Shown: piece by piece, positions 23,605 to 33,972 of the stretch
Layout: the number at the start of each line of letters is the position of its first letter
Numbering within the stretch: the first letter of the stretch is position 1
Translations under genes and position numbers: made by a program
NCBI GenBank assembly: GCA_035771165.1
Contig: JAWNZC010000338.1
Span: 496,001 to 560,000, forward strand
From: Paragorgia papillata
Lineage: Eukaryota; Cnidaria; Anthozoa; Scleralcyonacea; Coralliidae
Length of the DNA stretch: 64,000 nt
Direction of reading: 5' to 3'
Notes under the pieces: generated by a model
What the model was told of the DNA's origin: nothing
Seen by the model: the letters and a program-made list of their open reading frames with translations, nothing else
Databases searched by the model: none

Positions 23605-23761
23605 CCTCCATTTCGTCGTTCTCAACATCGCGAGAAGCCACAGAAGGGGGTACATCAACAGGCGGTTGATCAACTGCTGGGCCTTGGGCTTGACCAGGTT
23701 GGCCATCCTGTATAACTCCATCATCTCCATTATCGGGAAACTGTATATCTGGCTCGGCCAT
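23605..23761 (-). CDS. Retrotransposon Gag, predicted exon 1
   Basis: The first Met lies 33 bp downstream of the A1 repeat. The acidic, Pro/Gln-rich sequence (MAEPDIQFPDNGDDGV, then QPGQAQGPAVDQPPVDVPPS) ends NDEME at a donor GAG|gtatac. The donor is phase 0, as is the acceptor near 22315. The open frame beyond the donor (to 23429) runs into low-complexity minisatellite and is probably intronic. The exon boundary is an inference. Confidence 0.55.
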
Positions 23762-23794
23762 GATTTACGTGATCGTAAAACTGCTTTAAGAAAA

Positions 23795-23964
23795 GTTCAT
23801 CCTGGTCACTTGTCCGCTGGAAAGAAACTGAGCTAGATCTGAGGATTTCTCCCATATTTACACTCCTCGTATCATAAAACACACGTGTGATTGCTCAATC
23901 AAGCGCATATGGTAATATATGTCTTAATTGTTACTTCGCATATCATTATAAGGGTTATGAATAG
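23795..23964 (-). repeat. Retrotransposon terminal repeat A1
   Basis: The 5' end repeat of the element, matching A2. A third copy at 26547-26716 comes from the tandem duplication. Confidence 0.85.
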
Positions 23965-24122
23965 AATTTAGAAGCAAATGTCACACAATAAACAGTAATC
24001 ATCGCAATAATGCTAATGCAGGTCGGACCATCTGGTGAAGGCGTGTACTTAACATTGAAACAGTTACTCTACTAAAAACCTGACGTGCTGAGGCAGTGAG
24101 TTTACTTTAATAAAAGTCTGAG

Positions 24123-25085
24123 ATGACAGAGATAAACAGCAACTTTAACACCACCAGCTTCCCACTTTCTTCTAACTTTCTTGTGGTCTCTATATTTATT
24201 AAATGTTTATGTTGTATTATTGGTGTATGTGGAAATATTGGTGTTATCATTTACAATGTCTTCCTACTTCGTCACAAGACGCCAAAGAGTTATTTAATAG
24301 TAAACCTCGCTATCGTTGATGTTTTCCATTGCTGTACATACTATCCTACTGGCATTGCCGAAGACGCGCAGATTTATGCCAAAATCGAACGAGACTTGAA
24401 CGAAAACGTCTTTTGTAAGATTATTATTACAACTGGCTGCATGAACGTGTTTCTATCAATCTCAACTCTTTTAGCTATCACCATGGATATATATATCTTC
24501 GTAAGCAAACCCTTGCATTACTCAATGATTATAACACAGCGAAGAATGTATTTTATTTTGTTGACGATCTGGATTTTCGTTATGCTTTGTCTTCCCTTTT
24601 TTGCAATATTAACAACAGAAGGTGCCTTCCGTGCGTCTTGTTATGTTCCCTCCTTCTTATCGACAATTTCTGGTACTGTTTACATCTTTCTTCCAGTCAT
24701 TATCATCTTGGTGTTAAACTACAAGATCTTCAAAATCGTTCAAGATCAAAGACGTAGGATTGCCAGATATCATGTGCAGCCATGCGTCGACTCTGAAGCG
24801 ACTTCCAGCACAAATTCAATATCATCCCGTCAGCAAATCGTAAAAACACTCAAAGCCGTTAAGACATTTGCAATCGTGATTGGAGTATTTCTCTGTTTCA
24901 TTTTACCGTATTCCATAATCTTGGGAATAGATAATTTCTTGTGCCATTCATGCGTTCCCACTGTATTGTACACTGTTTTTCTTGATCTTGTGAGTGTGAA
25001 CTCAATTATAAATCCGTTTATTTACAGTATTAGACAAAGAGAATGTAGAAATGCCTTTCGCCGAATGTTGCAAAGACTTTTCTGA
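24123..25085 (+). CDS. Rhodopsin-like (class A) orphan GPCR, single exon, intact
   Basis: This is a 320-residue seven-helix receptor with all class A landmarks except one. TM1 carries GNIGVIIYN (about residues 37-45), TM2 NLAIVDV, TM3 starts after the conserved Cys in NVFCK, TM6 has FLCFILPYS and TM7 has NSIINPFIYS (NPxxY form). A short N-terminus with two N-glycosylation sequons and a basic third loop (QDQRRRIARYH) are present. The DRY motif at the end of TM3 reads DIY, so the conserved Arg is missing. The gene is intronless, as is common for cnidarian orphan receptors. It lies antiparallel inside GPLD1 intron 1, 158 bp beyond the end of a retrotransposon, and is the left copy of a tandem duplication. 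The ligand is unknown. Confidence 0.9.
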   Translation: MTEINSNFNTTSFPLSSNFLVVSIFIKCLCCIIGVCGNIGVIIYNVFLLRHKTPKSYLIVNLAIVDVFHCCTYYPTGIAEDAQIYAKIERDLNENVFCKIIITTGCMNVFLSISTLLAITMDIYIFVSKPLHYSMIITQRRMYFILLTIWIFVMLCLPFFAILTTEGAFRASCYVPSFLSTISGTVYIFLPVIIILVLNYKIFKIVQDQRRRIARYHVQPCVDSEATSSTNSISSRQQIVKTLKAVKTFAIVIGVFLCFILPYSIILGIDNFLCHSCVPTVLYTVFLDLVSVNSIINPFIYSIRQRECRNAFRRMLQRLF

Positions 25086-25369
25086 AACTGTCGCGAAAAC
25101 CCCGAATCCGAGATGCTTTTTAACAGTCAGTGAAGTACATCCATGTACAAACATTTGCACCTCGTTGGGTATAATTGTTATATATATGTTATATATATAT
25201 ATATATATATATAAATAAAATATTCGTTTATAGTTAGAATTTAATAAAATTTGAAATGACCGATATATATAATAAAAATAATAATATATATTTAAGATTT
25301 TACAATTCTACGGAGTATGGAATACAATTCAGTATGCTTACCGCAATACCAATAATTTGTCAATTAACT

Positions 25370-25580
25370 TGCAGAGGACGAACTTATGATTGTTAAATCA
25401 TCTAGGGGAAAAATTGATAATTTCCACATTGATAAACTAAGTCAAAAAAGCTATAATTATTAAGTATTTGGGTGTGTTTATTGACGAACATATCAACTGG
25501 GAACCTCAAATAATGCATGTTACGGGCAAAATATCAAATAATATAGGAATTATTAATAAACTTAGATATTATTCAGGGGG
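25370..25580 (+). pseudogene. LINE 3' fragment, left duplication copy
   Basis: Same block as in the right copy (GVFIDEHINWEPQIMHV). It is followed by the truncated MITE and then the duplication junction. Confidence 0.75.
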
Positions 25581-25968
25581 CGATTACATGGACCGGGCTG
25601 GCCCGAATAACCGGGATGAGTATACGAAACGATTACATGGAGCGATCTAGCCCGGTAAGCTGGGATGATTTCAGGCCGAAATTCGCAATAATCAAGCAAA
25701 TAAGGGCAAAGTTACGTTAGTTTTACTTCAGTTTTACACTAATTAGTCTATTATTTATTTTTTAACCCCTCGTTAATAAAAAAATTGTTAAAGTCTTAGC
25801 TAACCCAGGAAAGCGTCTCCACGAAGACTAATTAATTTATTAAATCTTCGCTTTGATCACGAAACACACAAACAACGTTGATGTTCTATTTCAGTTCCTT
25901 TCAGCACTATTTATTCACACAGTCAAGCAAACGAACGCGTATCGAACCGAGTTCAACCGTTTTTCAGC
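25578..25968. mobile_element. Truncated copy of the GGGGGCGATTA MITE
   Basis: First ~390 bp of the element, cut by the tandem-duplication breakpoint at TTTTCAGC. Confidence 0.75.
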
Positions 25969-25977
25969 TATACTTTG

Positions 25978-26290
25978 CCCCTATATTTTGTCTGGCGAAC
26001 TCTCGCCCATATATATATATATATTTTTGTATTTTATTTTATTTTATTTTATTTTTTTTATTTATTTTTTTTTTTATTTTATTTTCTGGCGATCACTCGC
26101 TCAAAGAGTTTAACTAGCGAACCCTCGCCCGTATTCTCACCCCTATGTATATAATATCTGGCGAACACTCGCCAATATAATTAATATCTGGCGAAGTCTC
26201 GCCCATATATTTTGTATGGTCTGGAGAACTCTCGCGTATATATTTTTGTGTGGCGAACTCGCTCTCGCCCATATCTCGTTATACTTTTGC
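25978..26290. repeat. Duplicated piece of the hairpin minisatellite
   Basis: Same units as 23226-23530, including the T-rich interruption; part of the tandem duplication. Confidence 0.85.
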
Positions 26291-26716
26291 ACAATATGCA
26301 AGCCCGGCCAATCCAGCAAAAAGACATATATTTTAAATAGAAAGTTAAATTGTATATCTCCATTTCGTCGTTCTGAACATCGCGAGAAGCCACAGAAGGG
26401 GGTACATCAACAGGCGGTTGATCAACTGCTGGGCCTTGGGCTTGACCAGGTTGGCCATCCTGTATAACTCCATCATCTCCATTATCGGGAAACTGTATAT
26501 CTGGCTCGGCCATGATTTACGTGATCGTAAAACTGCTTTAAGAAAAGTTCATCCTGGTCACTTGTCCGCTGGAAAGAAACTGAGCTAGATCTGAGGATTT
26601 CTCCCATATTTACACTCCTCGTATCATAAAACACACGTGTGATTGCTCAATCAAGCGCATATGGTAATATATGTCTTAATTGTTACTTCGCATATCATTA
26701 TAAGGGTTATGAATAG
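26181..26716 (-). pseudogene. Duplicated 5' fragment of the tyrosine-recombinase retrotransposon (gag exon 1 plus A repeat)
   Basis: The fragment repeats 23429-23964 almost exactly: the A terminal repeat (26547-26716) and a gag first exon starting MAEPDIQFPDNGDDGV. It has no downstream gag, RT or recombinase and was created by the tandem duplication, not by transposition. Confidence 0.85.
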
Positions 26717-26874
26717 AATTTAGAAGCAAATGTCACACAATAAACAGTAATCATCGCAATAATGCTAATGCAGGTCGGACCATCTGGTGAAGGCGTGTAC
26801 TTAACATTGAAACAGTTACTCTACTAAAAACCTGACGTGCTGAGGCAGTGAGTTTACTTTAATAAAAGTCTGAG

Positions 26875-27849
26875 ATGACAGAGATAAACAGCAACTTTAA
26901 CACCACCAGCTTCCCACTTTCTTCTAACTTTCTTGTGGTCTCTATATTTATTAAATGTTTATGTTGTATTATTGGTGTATGTGGAAATATTGGTGTTATC
27001 ATTTACAATGTCTTCCTACTTCGTCACAAGACGCCAAAGAGTTATTTAATAGTAAACCTCGCTATCGTTGATGTTTTCCATTGCTGTACATACTATCCTA
27101 CTGGCATTGCCGAAGACGCGCAGATTTATGCCAAAATCGAACGAGACTTGAACGAAAACGTCTTTTGTAAGATTATTATTACAACAATACAACTGGCTGC
27201 ATGAACGTGTTTCTATCAATCTCAACTCTTTTAGCTATCACCATGGATATATATATCTTCGTAAGCAAACCCTTGCATTACTCAATGATTATAACACAGC
27301 GAAGAATGTATTTTGTTTTGTTGACGATCTGGATTTTCGTTATGCTTTGTCTTCCCTTTTTTGCAATATTAACAACAGAAGGTGCCTTCCGTGCGTCTTG
27401 TTATGTTCCCTCCTTCTTATCGACAATTTCTGGTACTGTTTACATCTTTCTTCCAGTCATTATCATCTTGGTGTTTGTTAAACTACAAGATCTTCAAAAT
27501 CGTTCAAGATCAAAGACGTAGGATTGCCAGATATCATGTGCAGCCATGCGTCGACTCTGAAGCGACTTCCAGCACAAATTCAATATCATCCCGTCAGCAA
27601 ATCGTAAAAACACTCAAAGCCGTTAAGACATTTGCAATCGTGATTGGAGTATTTCTCTGTTTCATTTTACCGTATTCCATAATCTTGGGAATAGATAATT
27701 TCTTGTGCCATTCATGCGTTCCCACTGTATTGTACACTGTTTTTCTTGATCTTGTGAGTGTGAACTCAATTATAAATCCGTTTATTTACAGTATTAGACA
27801 AAGAGAATGTAGAAATGCCTTTCGCCGAATGTTGCAAAGATTTTTCTGA
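26875..27849 (+). pseudogene. GPCR pseudogene, tandem copy of the 24.1-kb receptor
   Basis: This copy is nearly identical to the intact receptor over its whole length. An 8-bp insertion near 27187 (a duplicated AATACAAC-like stretch) shifts the frame after IITT and gives an early stop. A second insertion of 4 bp near 27475 (GTTT-type) restores the original frame, so the C-terminal 120 residues are again readable. The net change is +12 bp, but the middle third is out of frame and contains a stop. It is probably non-functional unless splicing or editing removes the middle. It shares the DIY replacement of DRY. Confidence 0.88.
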
Positions 27850-28129
27850 AACTGTCGCGAAAACCCCGAATCCGAGATGCTTTTTAACAGTCAGTGAAGT
27901 ACATCCATGTACAAACATTTGCACCTCGTTGGGTATAATTGTTATATATATGTTATATATATATATATAAATAAAATATTCGTTTATAGTTAGAATTTAA
28001 TAAAATTTGAAATGACCGATATATATATAATAAAAATAATAATATATATTTAAGATTTTACAATTCTATGGAGTATGGAATACAATTCAGTATGCTTACC
28101 GCAATACCAATAATTTGTCAATTAACTTG

Positions 28130-29060
28130 CAGAGGACGAACTTATGATTGTTAAATCATCTAGGGGAAAAATTGATAATTTCCACATTGATAAACTAAGT
28201 CAAAAAAGCTATAATTATTAAGTATTTGGGTGTGTTTATTGACGAACATATCAACTGGGAACCTCAAATAATGCATGTTACGGGCAAAATATCAAATAAT
28301 ATAGGAATTATTAATAAACTTAGATATTATTCAGGGGGCGATTACATGGACCGGGCTGGCCCGAATAACCGGGATGAGTATACGAAACGATTACATGGAG
28401 CGATCTAGCCCGGTAAGCCGGGATGATTTGAGGCCGAAATTCGCAATAATCAAGCAAATAAGGGCAAAGTTACGTTAGTTTTACTTCAGTTTTACACTAA
28501 TTAGTCTATTATTTATTTTTTAACCCCTCGTTAATAAAAAAATTGTTAAAGTCTTAGCTAACCCAGGAAAGCGTCTCCACGAAGACTAATTAATTTATTA
28601 AATCTTCGCTTTGATCACGAAACACACAAACAACGTTGATGTTCTATTTCAGTTCCTTTCAGCACTATTTATTCACACAGTCAAGCAAACGAACGCGTAT
28701 CGAACCGAGTTCAACCGTTTTTCAGCCCGATTTGCCGGGAGGAAAACGATTACATGGACATTTTCATCCCGGATCCAGGCAAACCGGGCTAGCCCGCTTG
28801 CCATGTAATCGAAATGTTAAAACAACATGCGTTTTATATATAAAGCGGGCTAATCGCCCCCTCATCAGATATAAAATATACTTAAGAAACTTTATTATAA
28901 TTTGGTTTACCATTGAATATGCTTAGTTGGTAACGCTTATAAAACAAGGCTAAAAAAATTACAAAACAAAATAAATGTAGAAGTATTAGAAGTATTTTCT
29001 TTGCTTCATCCATAGAAAGTGCTTCATCTTGTTATAAGCTTTTAGATATAAAAGTTTTAG
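28130..29060 (+). pseudogene. LINE 3' RT/thumb fragment interrupted by a MITE
   Basis: The left part reads LGVFIDEHINWEPQIMHV followed by GKISNNIGIINKLRYYS, a typical LINE post-catalytic block. After the 528-bp MITE it resumes SDIKYTLRNFIIIWF and NAYKTRLKKLQNKIN. Several stops are present. A partial copy is at 25370-25580 in the left duplication copy. Confidence 0.75.
28334..28861. mobile_element. MITE with GGGGGCGATTA inverted repeats and TCA target duplication
   Basis: The ends are GGGGGCGATTA and TAATCGCCCCC, flanked by TCA on both sides. Length 528 bp. Inside, short modules such as CGATTACATGG and CCGGGCT recur in both orientations. It interrupts a LINE fragment whose reading resumes on the far side. 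The short TIR and 3-bp duplication suggest the Harbinger group, which is an inference. Confidence 0.75.
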
Positions 29061-29101
29061 AGAAAATACCCTGGGTACGAGTTTGGTGTACGTTGTGATT
29101 T

Positions 29102-30290
29102 GTGTATTTTCACAAAAAAGGTCCTAAAAACGTATTGGACAATTATCGTCCAATTTCAATATTGCCAATCATTAGTAAAGTTTTTGAAAAACTATTATAC
29201 GAGCAACTGTATGAATATTTAACAAGAAATGATCTATTGTCTATAAACATCAGTTTGGCTTCAGGCGTTTTCATTCTACTATATGTCAACTTTACTTGAC
29301 TGCACTAATGAGTGGTACGTAAACATGGATCGTGGCTTATACAATCTTGTCGTTTTCTTAGATCTAAAGAAGACTTTCGACACAGTTGATCATGGATTAG
29401 TATTATCCAAACTTCAAAAACTCATTAATAATTCGTGAGGAAAACACAAAGGAAATCAGTACCATGTCCGTGGTTTTATACCTGATAAAACTTCTTGACG
29501 TCAGAAAGAATACTAATGGGACATACAATTTTATATAAAGAATACTAATGAACATACAATTTTATATAAAGAATACTAATGAACATAACATCCAATAACG
29601 AATCGTTTTTGAAGTCATTCAAAACACTCGCATCGCGTGTTTTATCAGATCTAAAACACTCGGGCTGCGCCCTCGTGGTTTTAAATCTGATAAAACACTC
29701 CTGCTCGTGTTTTAAATATTACTTAAGTTATATGGCATTTGTGATACGGTCTTGAATCTATTCAAATCCTACTTCACTGACCGCTCACATGCAGGTCTGC
29801 TATATAAATGGTAAATTATCTAACCCAAAAACAATTGTGGAGTTCCTCGATCAAGGATCAATCCTCGGCCCGCTTCTGTTCTTAATTTATATTAATCATT
29901 TACCTAATTGTTTGGAGTTTACAACAACTCGTATATGTTTGCTGATGACACGAACTTAATCATGTAATCATGTGGTAATGAAGTAGAAGGGGCTGTGAAT
30001 TTTGATCCGCGGAATGTTAAGGATCCGTGGCTCGCTGCAAATAAACTCAGTCTAAATATTGTCAAAACAGAATATCTATTAATCGGTTCGGTTTATAACA
30101 CCAGAAGTTTGGGTTCAGAACCTAATGTTTTTGTTGGAGGTAAACCGATTAAAAGAGTTCGCGTAACCAAAGCTCTTGGGGGAACAAACATGTTGACCAT
30201 ATATCGAAGAAAATATCCGCTGGAATAGGCGCGTTAAAAAGGATTAAAAAATTAGTCTATTATGCTCTTGTTCAACCTCATTTTGATTAT
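29102..30290 (+). pseudogene. Non-LTR retrotransposon (LINE) reverse transcriptase remnant
   Basis: Successive fragments match a LINE RT: LDNYRPISILPIISKVFEKL (fingers), then VVFLDLKKTFDTVDHGLV near 29350 (motif A, Asp in LDLKK), then SILGPLLFLIYINHLP near 29860, then a FADDTNLIM-type catalytic box near 29940, then WLAANKLSLNIVKTEYLLIG near 30030. Frames shift between them, and a 316-bp element (29412-29727) sits between motif A and the next block. A 1.1-kb dispersed repeat cuts it off at about 30292. It is dead. Confidence 0.8.
29412..29727. repeat. Foldback-type element inserted in the LINE RT
   Basis: The element begins aaactcattaataattc and ends tgttttaaatattactt. Internal repeats of AAAACACTCG and CGTGTTTT give several overlapping hairpins. 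A second copy lies at 5477-5770. Confidence 0.7.
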
Positions 30291-30291
30291 C

Positions 30292-30415
30292 CCCGAGCCG
30301 GGCGTAGGGCCGAAGGCCCGGAGCCCGGTGAGGGTGCTAATCTCGACATGCGTGTAGTCCACTTTACACGCGTGTAGAAAAAGCGAGGGAGACGAAATCT
30401 GGGAAATAGTTTATA

Positions 30416-30453
<38 letters not shown>

Positions 30454-31400
30454 TGGTACGGTGTCACGCGGTAAGAATAGTTGGATACTGGTGACTAGCG
30501 ACGAAGAAAACTATAAAGTATAAACTCTCAAACAAATAGTATTTTGCTTTCGTTTATTTAAACGAAACGAAATGGGGCACGAAGAAGAGAAGGATACAAA
30601 CAACCCGTTTAATAGATCTTGAAGAGAAACCAGAGAACTTGAAGAAACCAAACGCCGTATGGTAAACAAAAACTCGATCTGCAGTGTTTGTATCACTCCG
30701 TGGGACCGTGGTCAAATCATTTTAAAGTTAACGGTAGGATTCTTGTTGTTTTCAAGTTTTCGCTTAACCTAAACAATATACTGTACAGCTTCACGTTTTC
30801 GTGCTTTCCCTTTGCTCGTCCAAACCATAAATCAGCTTAACTAAATTTAAACACTACCTTTATTTTATAAGCTTATGTAGACGTGATGTTTTTCATTGGC
30901 ATTGCATGCACCTTTTATTATTAAATACTCATGGGCTTTGGCGATTTTTTTGGCTGTATTTCCAAATTTGCGACTGAAACGTTGTCTGTTTAATACTTCT
31001 TTCTAGAAGCCGATTCTACCGAATTGTTTTTATCTCGGACTCTTTATCTCGGAGCTGTTGACTTTTAATTCTGCCTTTGCAAAACATGTATGCATGGGGA
31101 AGGCATTTAAAGCTTGTTATTGTTGTTAAAAATAAACCCTTTTGAAACCTCCTAAAAACATATTTTATACAACCAGAATTTAATAATGAAATGTAAGTTT
31201 TGCTTTGATATGTTAAATCAGTTTAGTCATCTTATCCATAAATTATAGAATTATCTTGAGGATTATCATTTGTTTTTATATCTGTTTGTTTATATATATT
31301 GGCTGTATATCAGGTGTGCTTATTTTAATCAGGGTGGGTGGGTAGGGGGTGTTTCAAAAAAGCATTTAATAAAAGCAGGCGAGGGGTTGTTGCATTCATG
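30292..31400 (+). repeat. 1.1-kb dispersed repeat, copy 2
   Basis: Near-identical to copy 1 but lacking the palindrome piece and with a longer (TA)n. It truncates the LINE remnant at its left side. Confidence 0.8.
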
Positions 31401-31457
31401 TATTTCTAGTATAACATTAATAGCTATATAGTTCTATGTACTGCAGTGATTACTAAC

Positions 31458-31596
<139 letters not shown>

Positions 31597-31599
31597 GGA

Positions 31600-32640
31600 T
31601 AAATTGTCAAAACTGAAAAAGACGCTGTACAGTTAACCACAACGATAAAATTGTTGACAGCATTGTTTAGTATACCCCTGATGTGCGAGAATACGAAATC
31701 TCATGTTACAATGTCAGAATCTTATTTCTCTGTTTACTTTGTGTTTGTTTTACTTCGTTAAAAAAAAATTGATGAAAAGTGCCACAAGCAACCAATCAGA
31801 TGTCTGATCGGGTAAAAATCTAATCCTACGGGCGAAAAAACGAGACTGTAAAGGCTGTTTAATTTTCCACTAAGCGATACTTTTCGGGCAAAGTGATTTT
31901 TGACTTTTGTCTTGGCTCAAATTGATTTTGTCCAAATAATAATAAAAAATTTTCCGTCTCAAAATTAAACGATTTATTTTTGCGAAGAAATTTTTTTTTT
32001 CAAACATGTCCGGCCAACAGAACGCTTGTGCAGTGTGTCGTGTAGCAACGCGAGTCTTTGAATTGCATGGATAACTTACTTTCGTTTTCCAGCTCATGCG
32101 ACTATTCACGCTACTAAACAAACGAACAAACAAACAATCGTGTGAATACTAGTAATAGACCCTTTTAAAAGTATAGAATCCATAATTTTCACCCTTTGAT
32201 GTCAATTTCTTTTCAATTTTTCTTTTGAATTCTTTTTAATTTCGTTTGTTGTTTTAGCTTTTGTATATTTTAAATATAATTCAAAAGGCTGAAAATGACG
32301 TCATTGGTGAATGGAAAATGACGTATAGACCACTTACTTATTCAATTGCTTTATAAACTTGAACATTTTCATTAAATATATTTGTTTTGTTGAACGTCAG
32401 AATTTTGAAGTTGCATGTCTTCCGGAATCAAGCGTTTGGTTGGCAACAGAGAGCAAACAAACGAACCATCGAACAATTGTCAGTTCCTACATGTAATGTC
32501 GATCCTAATGTATAAAATATCTAATACTTCCCTCAACTTTCCCATTTTGGCAGGTTGGTGATCTTCAAAATCAAGAAAAACGCTTTTCTCGCCATTCTGA
32601 GACGAAATAAGTTTTTTTGCCAAAATAGGCTCCATATACC
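31600..32640. other. Intron 1 interval without recognised genes
   Basis: AT-rich; nothing recognised except chance frames. Confidence 0.5.
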
Positions 32641-32649
32641 AAATTATCG

Positions 32650-32906
32650 GTGAAAATAATGTTTTTGATTTAGCTCCCCCATATTTGTCAGAGAATTTCG
32701 TCAAAAGAGTAACTGAACATAATTATAATACCAGAGGATGCCATGTAAAATTATCCATTCCTAAACCCAACACTAATTTTCTTAAATGTAGTCATTCCTA
32801 CAGTGGAGCAGTAGCCTGGAATTCTCTGCCAGTTGAAATCCGAACAACTGACAACGTTAAGAATTTTAAAAGTAATTATCATATTAATAGCTTTAATAGT
32901 TAGTTA
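32650..32906 (+). pseudogene. LINE C-terminal fragment
   Basis: The frame reads LAPPYLSENFVKRVTEHNYN then TRG, and later HSYSGAVAWNSLPVEIR, the usual end of cnidarian LINE RT proteins, followed by a stop and an AT-rich tail with poly-T and AATAAAG. Only the last ~85 residues are present (5' truncation is typical). Confidence 0.8.
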
Positions 32907-32909
32907 CAA

Positions 32910-33600
32910 TTTCTTAATTTCTGTAAATAGTTTAACTTACTTTTTTATATTTTTTTCCTTTATCTATTCTACATCCATTTATTTGTTTAAATTCTACATG
33001 GCTCTCTGGAAGAGCATTTGTATAATGAAGGGACTCCGTGTTTTTTTTTTAATAAAGTTCATCATTCATGTACGCTGCGTCACGCGATCTTAATTAAGCG
33101 AATATTTGGTAAAGTGTACATTTTTTAGTTAGATGTATGGTTTAGGTAGATGTTTCCTGAGTATTTGACAATAAAAATAAGTAAAAGTTCAAGGTCGAGT
33201 ACTTTGTATAACCACACTCCTCGCGTGCCAAGTCGAAGAATAATAATTATTGATGTGCAACTATACGGAGCCGAAAAAGCTTAATAAATAGGACGGGAAG
33301 GGTGCAATTCTCCATCGATAACAAGATTGACGAATGATTTATGCTACATGCACTGCCACAGTCACAATGTCAATACGACGTGCATGTTGACTTCGTTTTA
33401 TACTTAAAGATTCTTCACGTCATTGAAGGAAACACGACCGCGGGGCAAATTCGCTCGCAAAATAGCGCGAACTGCGGCTTAATCGGCGTTTCGTCAACAA
33501 ACCAGCTATAACGAATTGTTATAGATATCTATCTTAGTCGCAGTAACGCCGGGGTGTCGTAAGTATATATATAATCATGTATCTACAACTATGACTAACA
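32910..33600. other. Intron 1 end, next to GPLD1 exon 1
   Basis: No gene seen. Confidence 0.5.
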
Positions 33601-33615
33601 TTTTAATTTGTTCAC

Positions 33616-33972
33616 CTTATTCCATGGTTTTGGGAATGTCTTCCTAATATAGGTTACAGTGGCGTTCAGGAATGGAGCCCAGTGCGTGTCCTCGGAAACA
33701 TTGTGGTAATGTCCACCAAAGCAAATCGGAGTATACATGGCATCCGGGTAATTACTCCCAGCAAAGAACGCGTCGAAATTTTCCAAGATGATGTCCCTGT
33801 AACTAACATTGTAGTGGCCATTGTCAGTGAATGACTGTAGAGCTTCGTCGGCGATAGAGATATGTGTAGATACTCCACAGGAATGCAACTGCTGGATAAG
33901 AACGGTTACTATAAAGATTAAAATGGCGAACATCTTCGTAGCGGTACGTACAAAGGATTTTTCAGAATACAT
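33616..33972 (-). CDS. GPLD1: GPLD1-like gene, exon 1 (signal peptide and start of catalytic domain)
   Basis: GPLD1 is a secreted phospholipase that cuts GPI anchors and releases anchored proteins from membranes. This exon gives the N-terminus: a hydrophobic signal segment (MFAILIFIVTVLIQQLHS), then CGVSTHISIADEAL, matching human CGLSTHVEIGHRAL, then CFGGHYHNVSEDTHWAPFLN against human CKGGKFHDVSESTHWTPFLN. The His of STH is an expected zinc ligand. Two in-frame Met codons lie 39 nt apart; the second, at 33933, gives the more typical signal peptide. The donor is AAG|gtgaac at 33615, phase 0. With the other four exons about 498 residues are present, against about 840 in human. Intron 1 is 24.7 kb. 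Confidence 0.92.

Larger units (their letters stand above)
17004..23964 (-). mobile_element. DIRS-order tyrosine-recombinase retrotransposon with split direct repeats (PAT/Ngaro-like layout), decayed
   Basis: Reading on the minus strand the order is A1 (23964-23795), gag, RT, RNase H, tyrosine recombinase, B1 (17399-17330), A2 (17332-17163), about 90 bp, then B2 (17073-17004). A copies are 170 bp and near identical, B copies 70 bp. B1 and A2 overlap by the three bases TAG. No target-site duplication is expected for recombinase-mediated insertion, and none is seen. Frame breaks in RT and in the recombinase make it non-autonomous now. The RNase H-side motifs resemble the DIRS group, while the repeat layout is that of PAT or Ngaro. 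Confidence 0.85.
23226..25968. repeat. Tandem segmental duplication, left copy
   Basis: The copy contains part of a hairpin minisatellite, retrotransposon gag exon 1, the A1 terminal repeat, the intact GPCR, a LINE 3' fragment and the first ~390 bp of a MITE. Offset to the right copy is 2752 bp before the GPCR indels. The left junction shares CCCCT with the right copy's start, pointing to microhomology. Nine bases (25969-25977) separate the copies. Confidence 0.9.
25978..28726. repeat. Tandem segmental duplication, right copy
   Basis: Same content as the left copy, with the GPCR frameshifted and a few point changes. It continues into the complete MITE and then the rest of the interrupted LINE fragment, so the right copy keeps the ancestral right boundary and the left copy keeps the ancestral left boundary. 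Confidence 0.9.
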
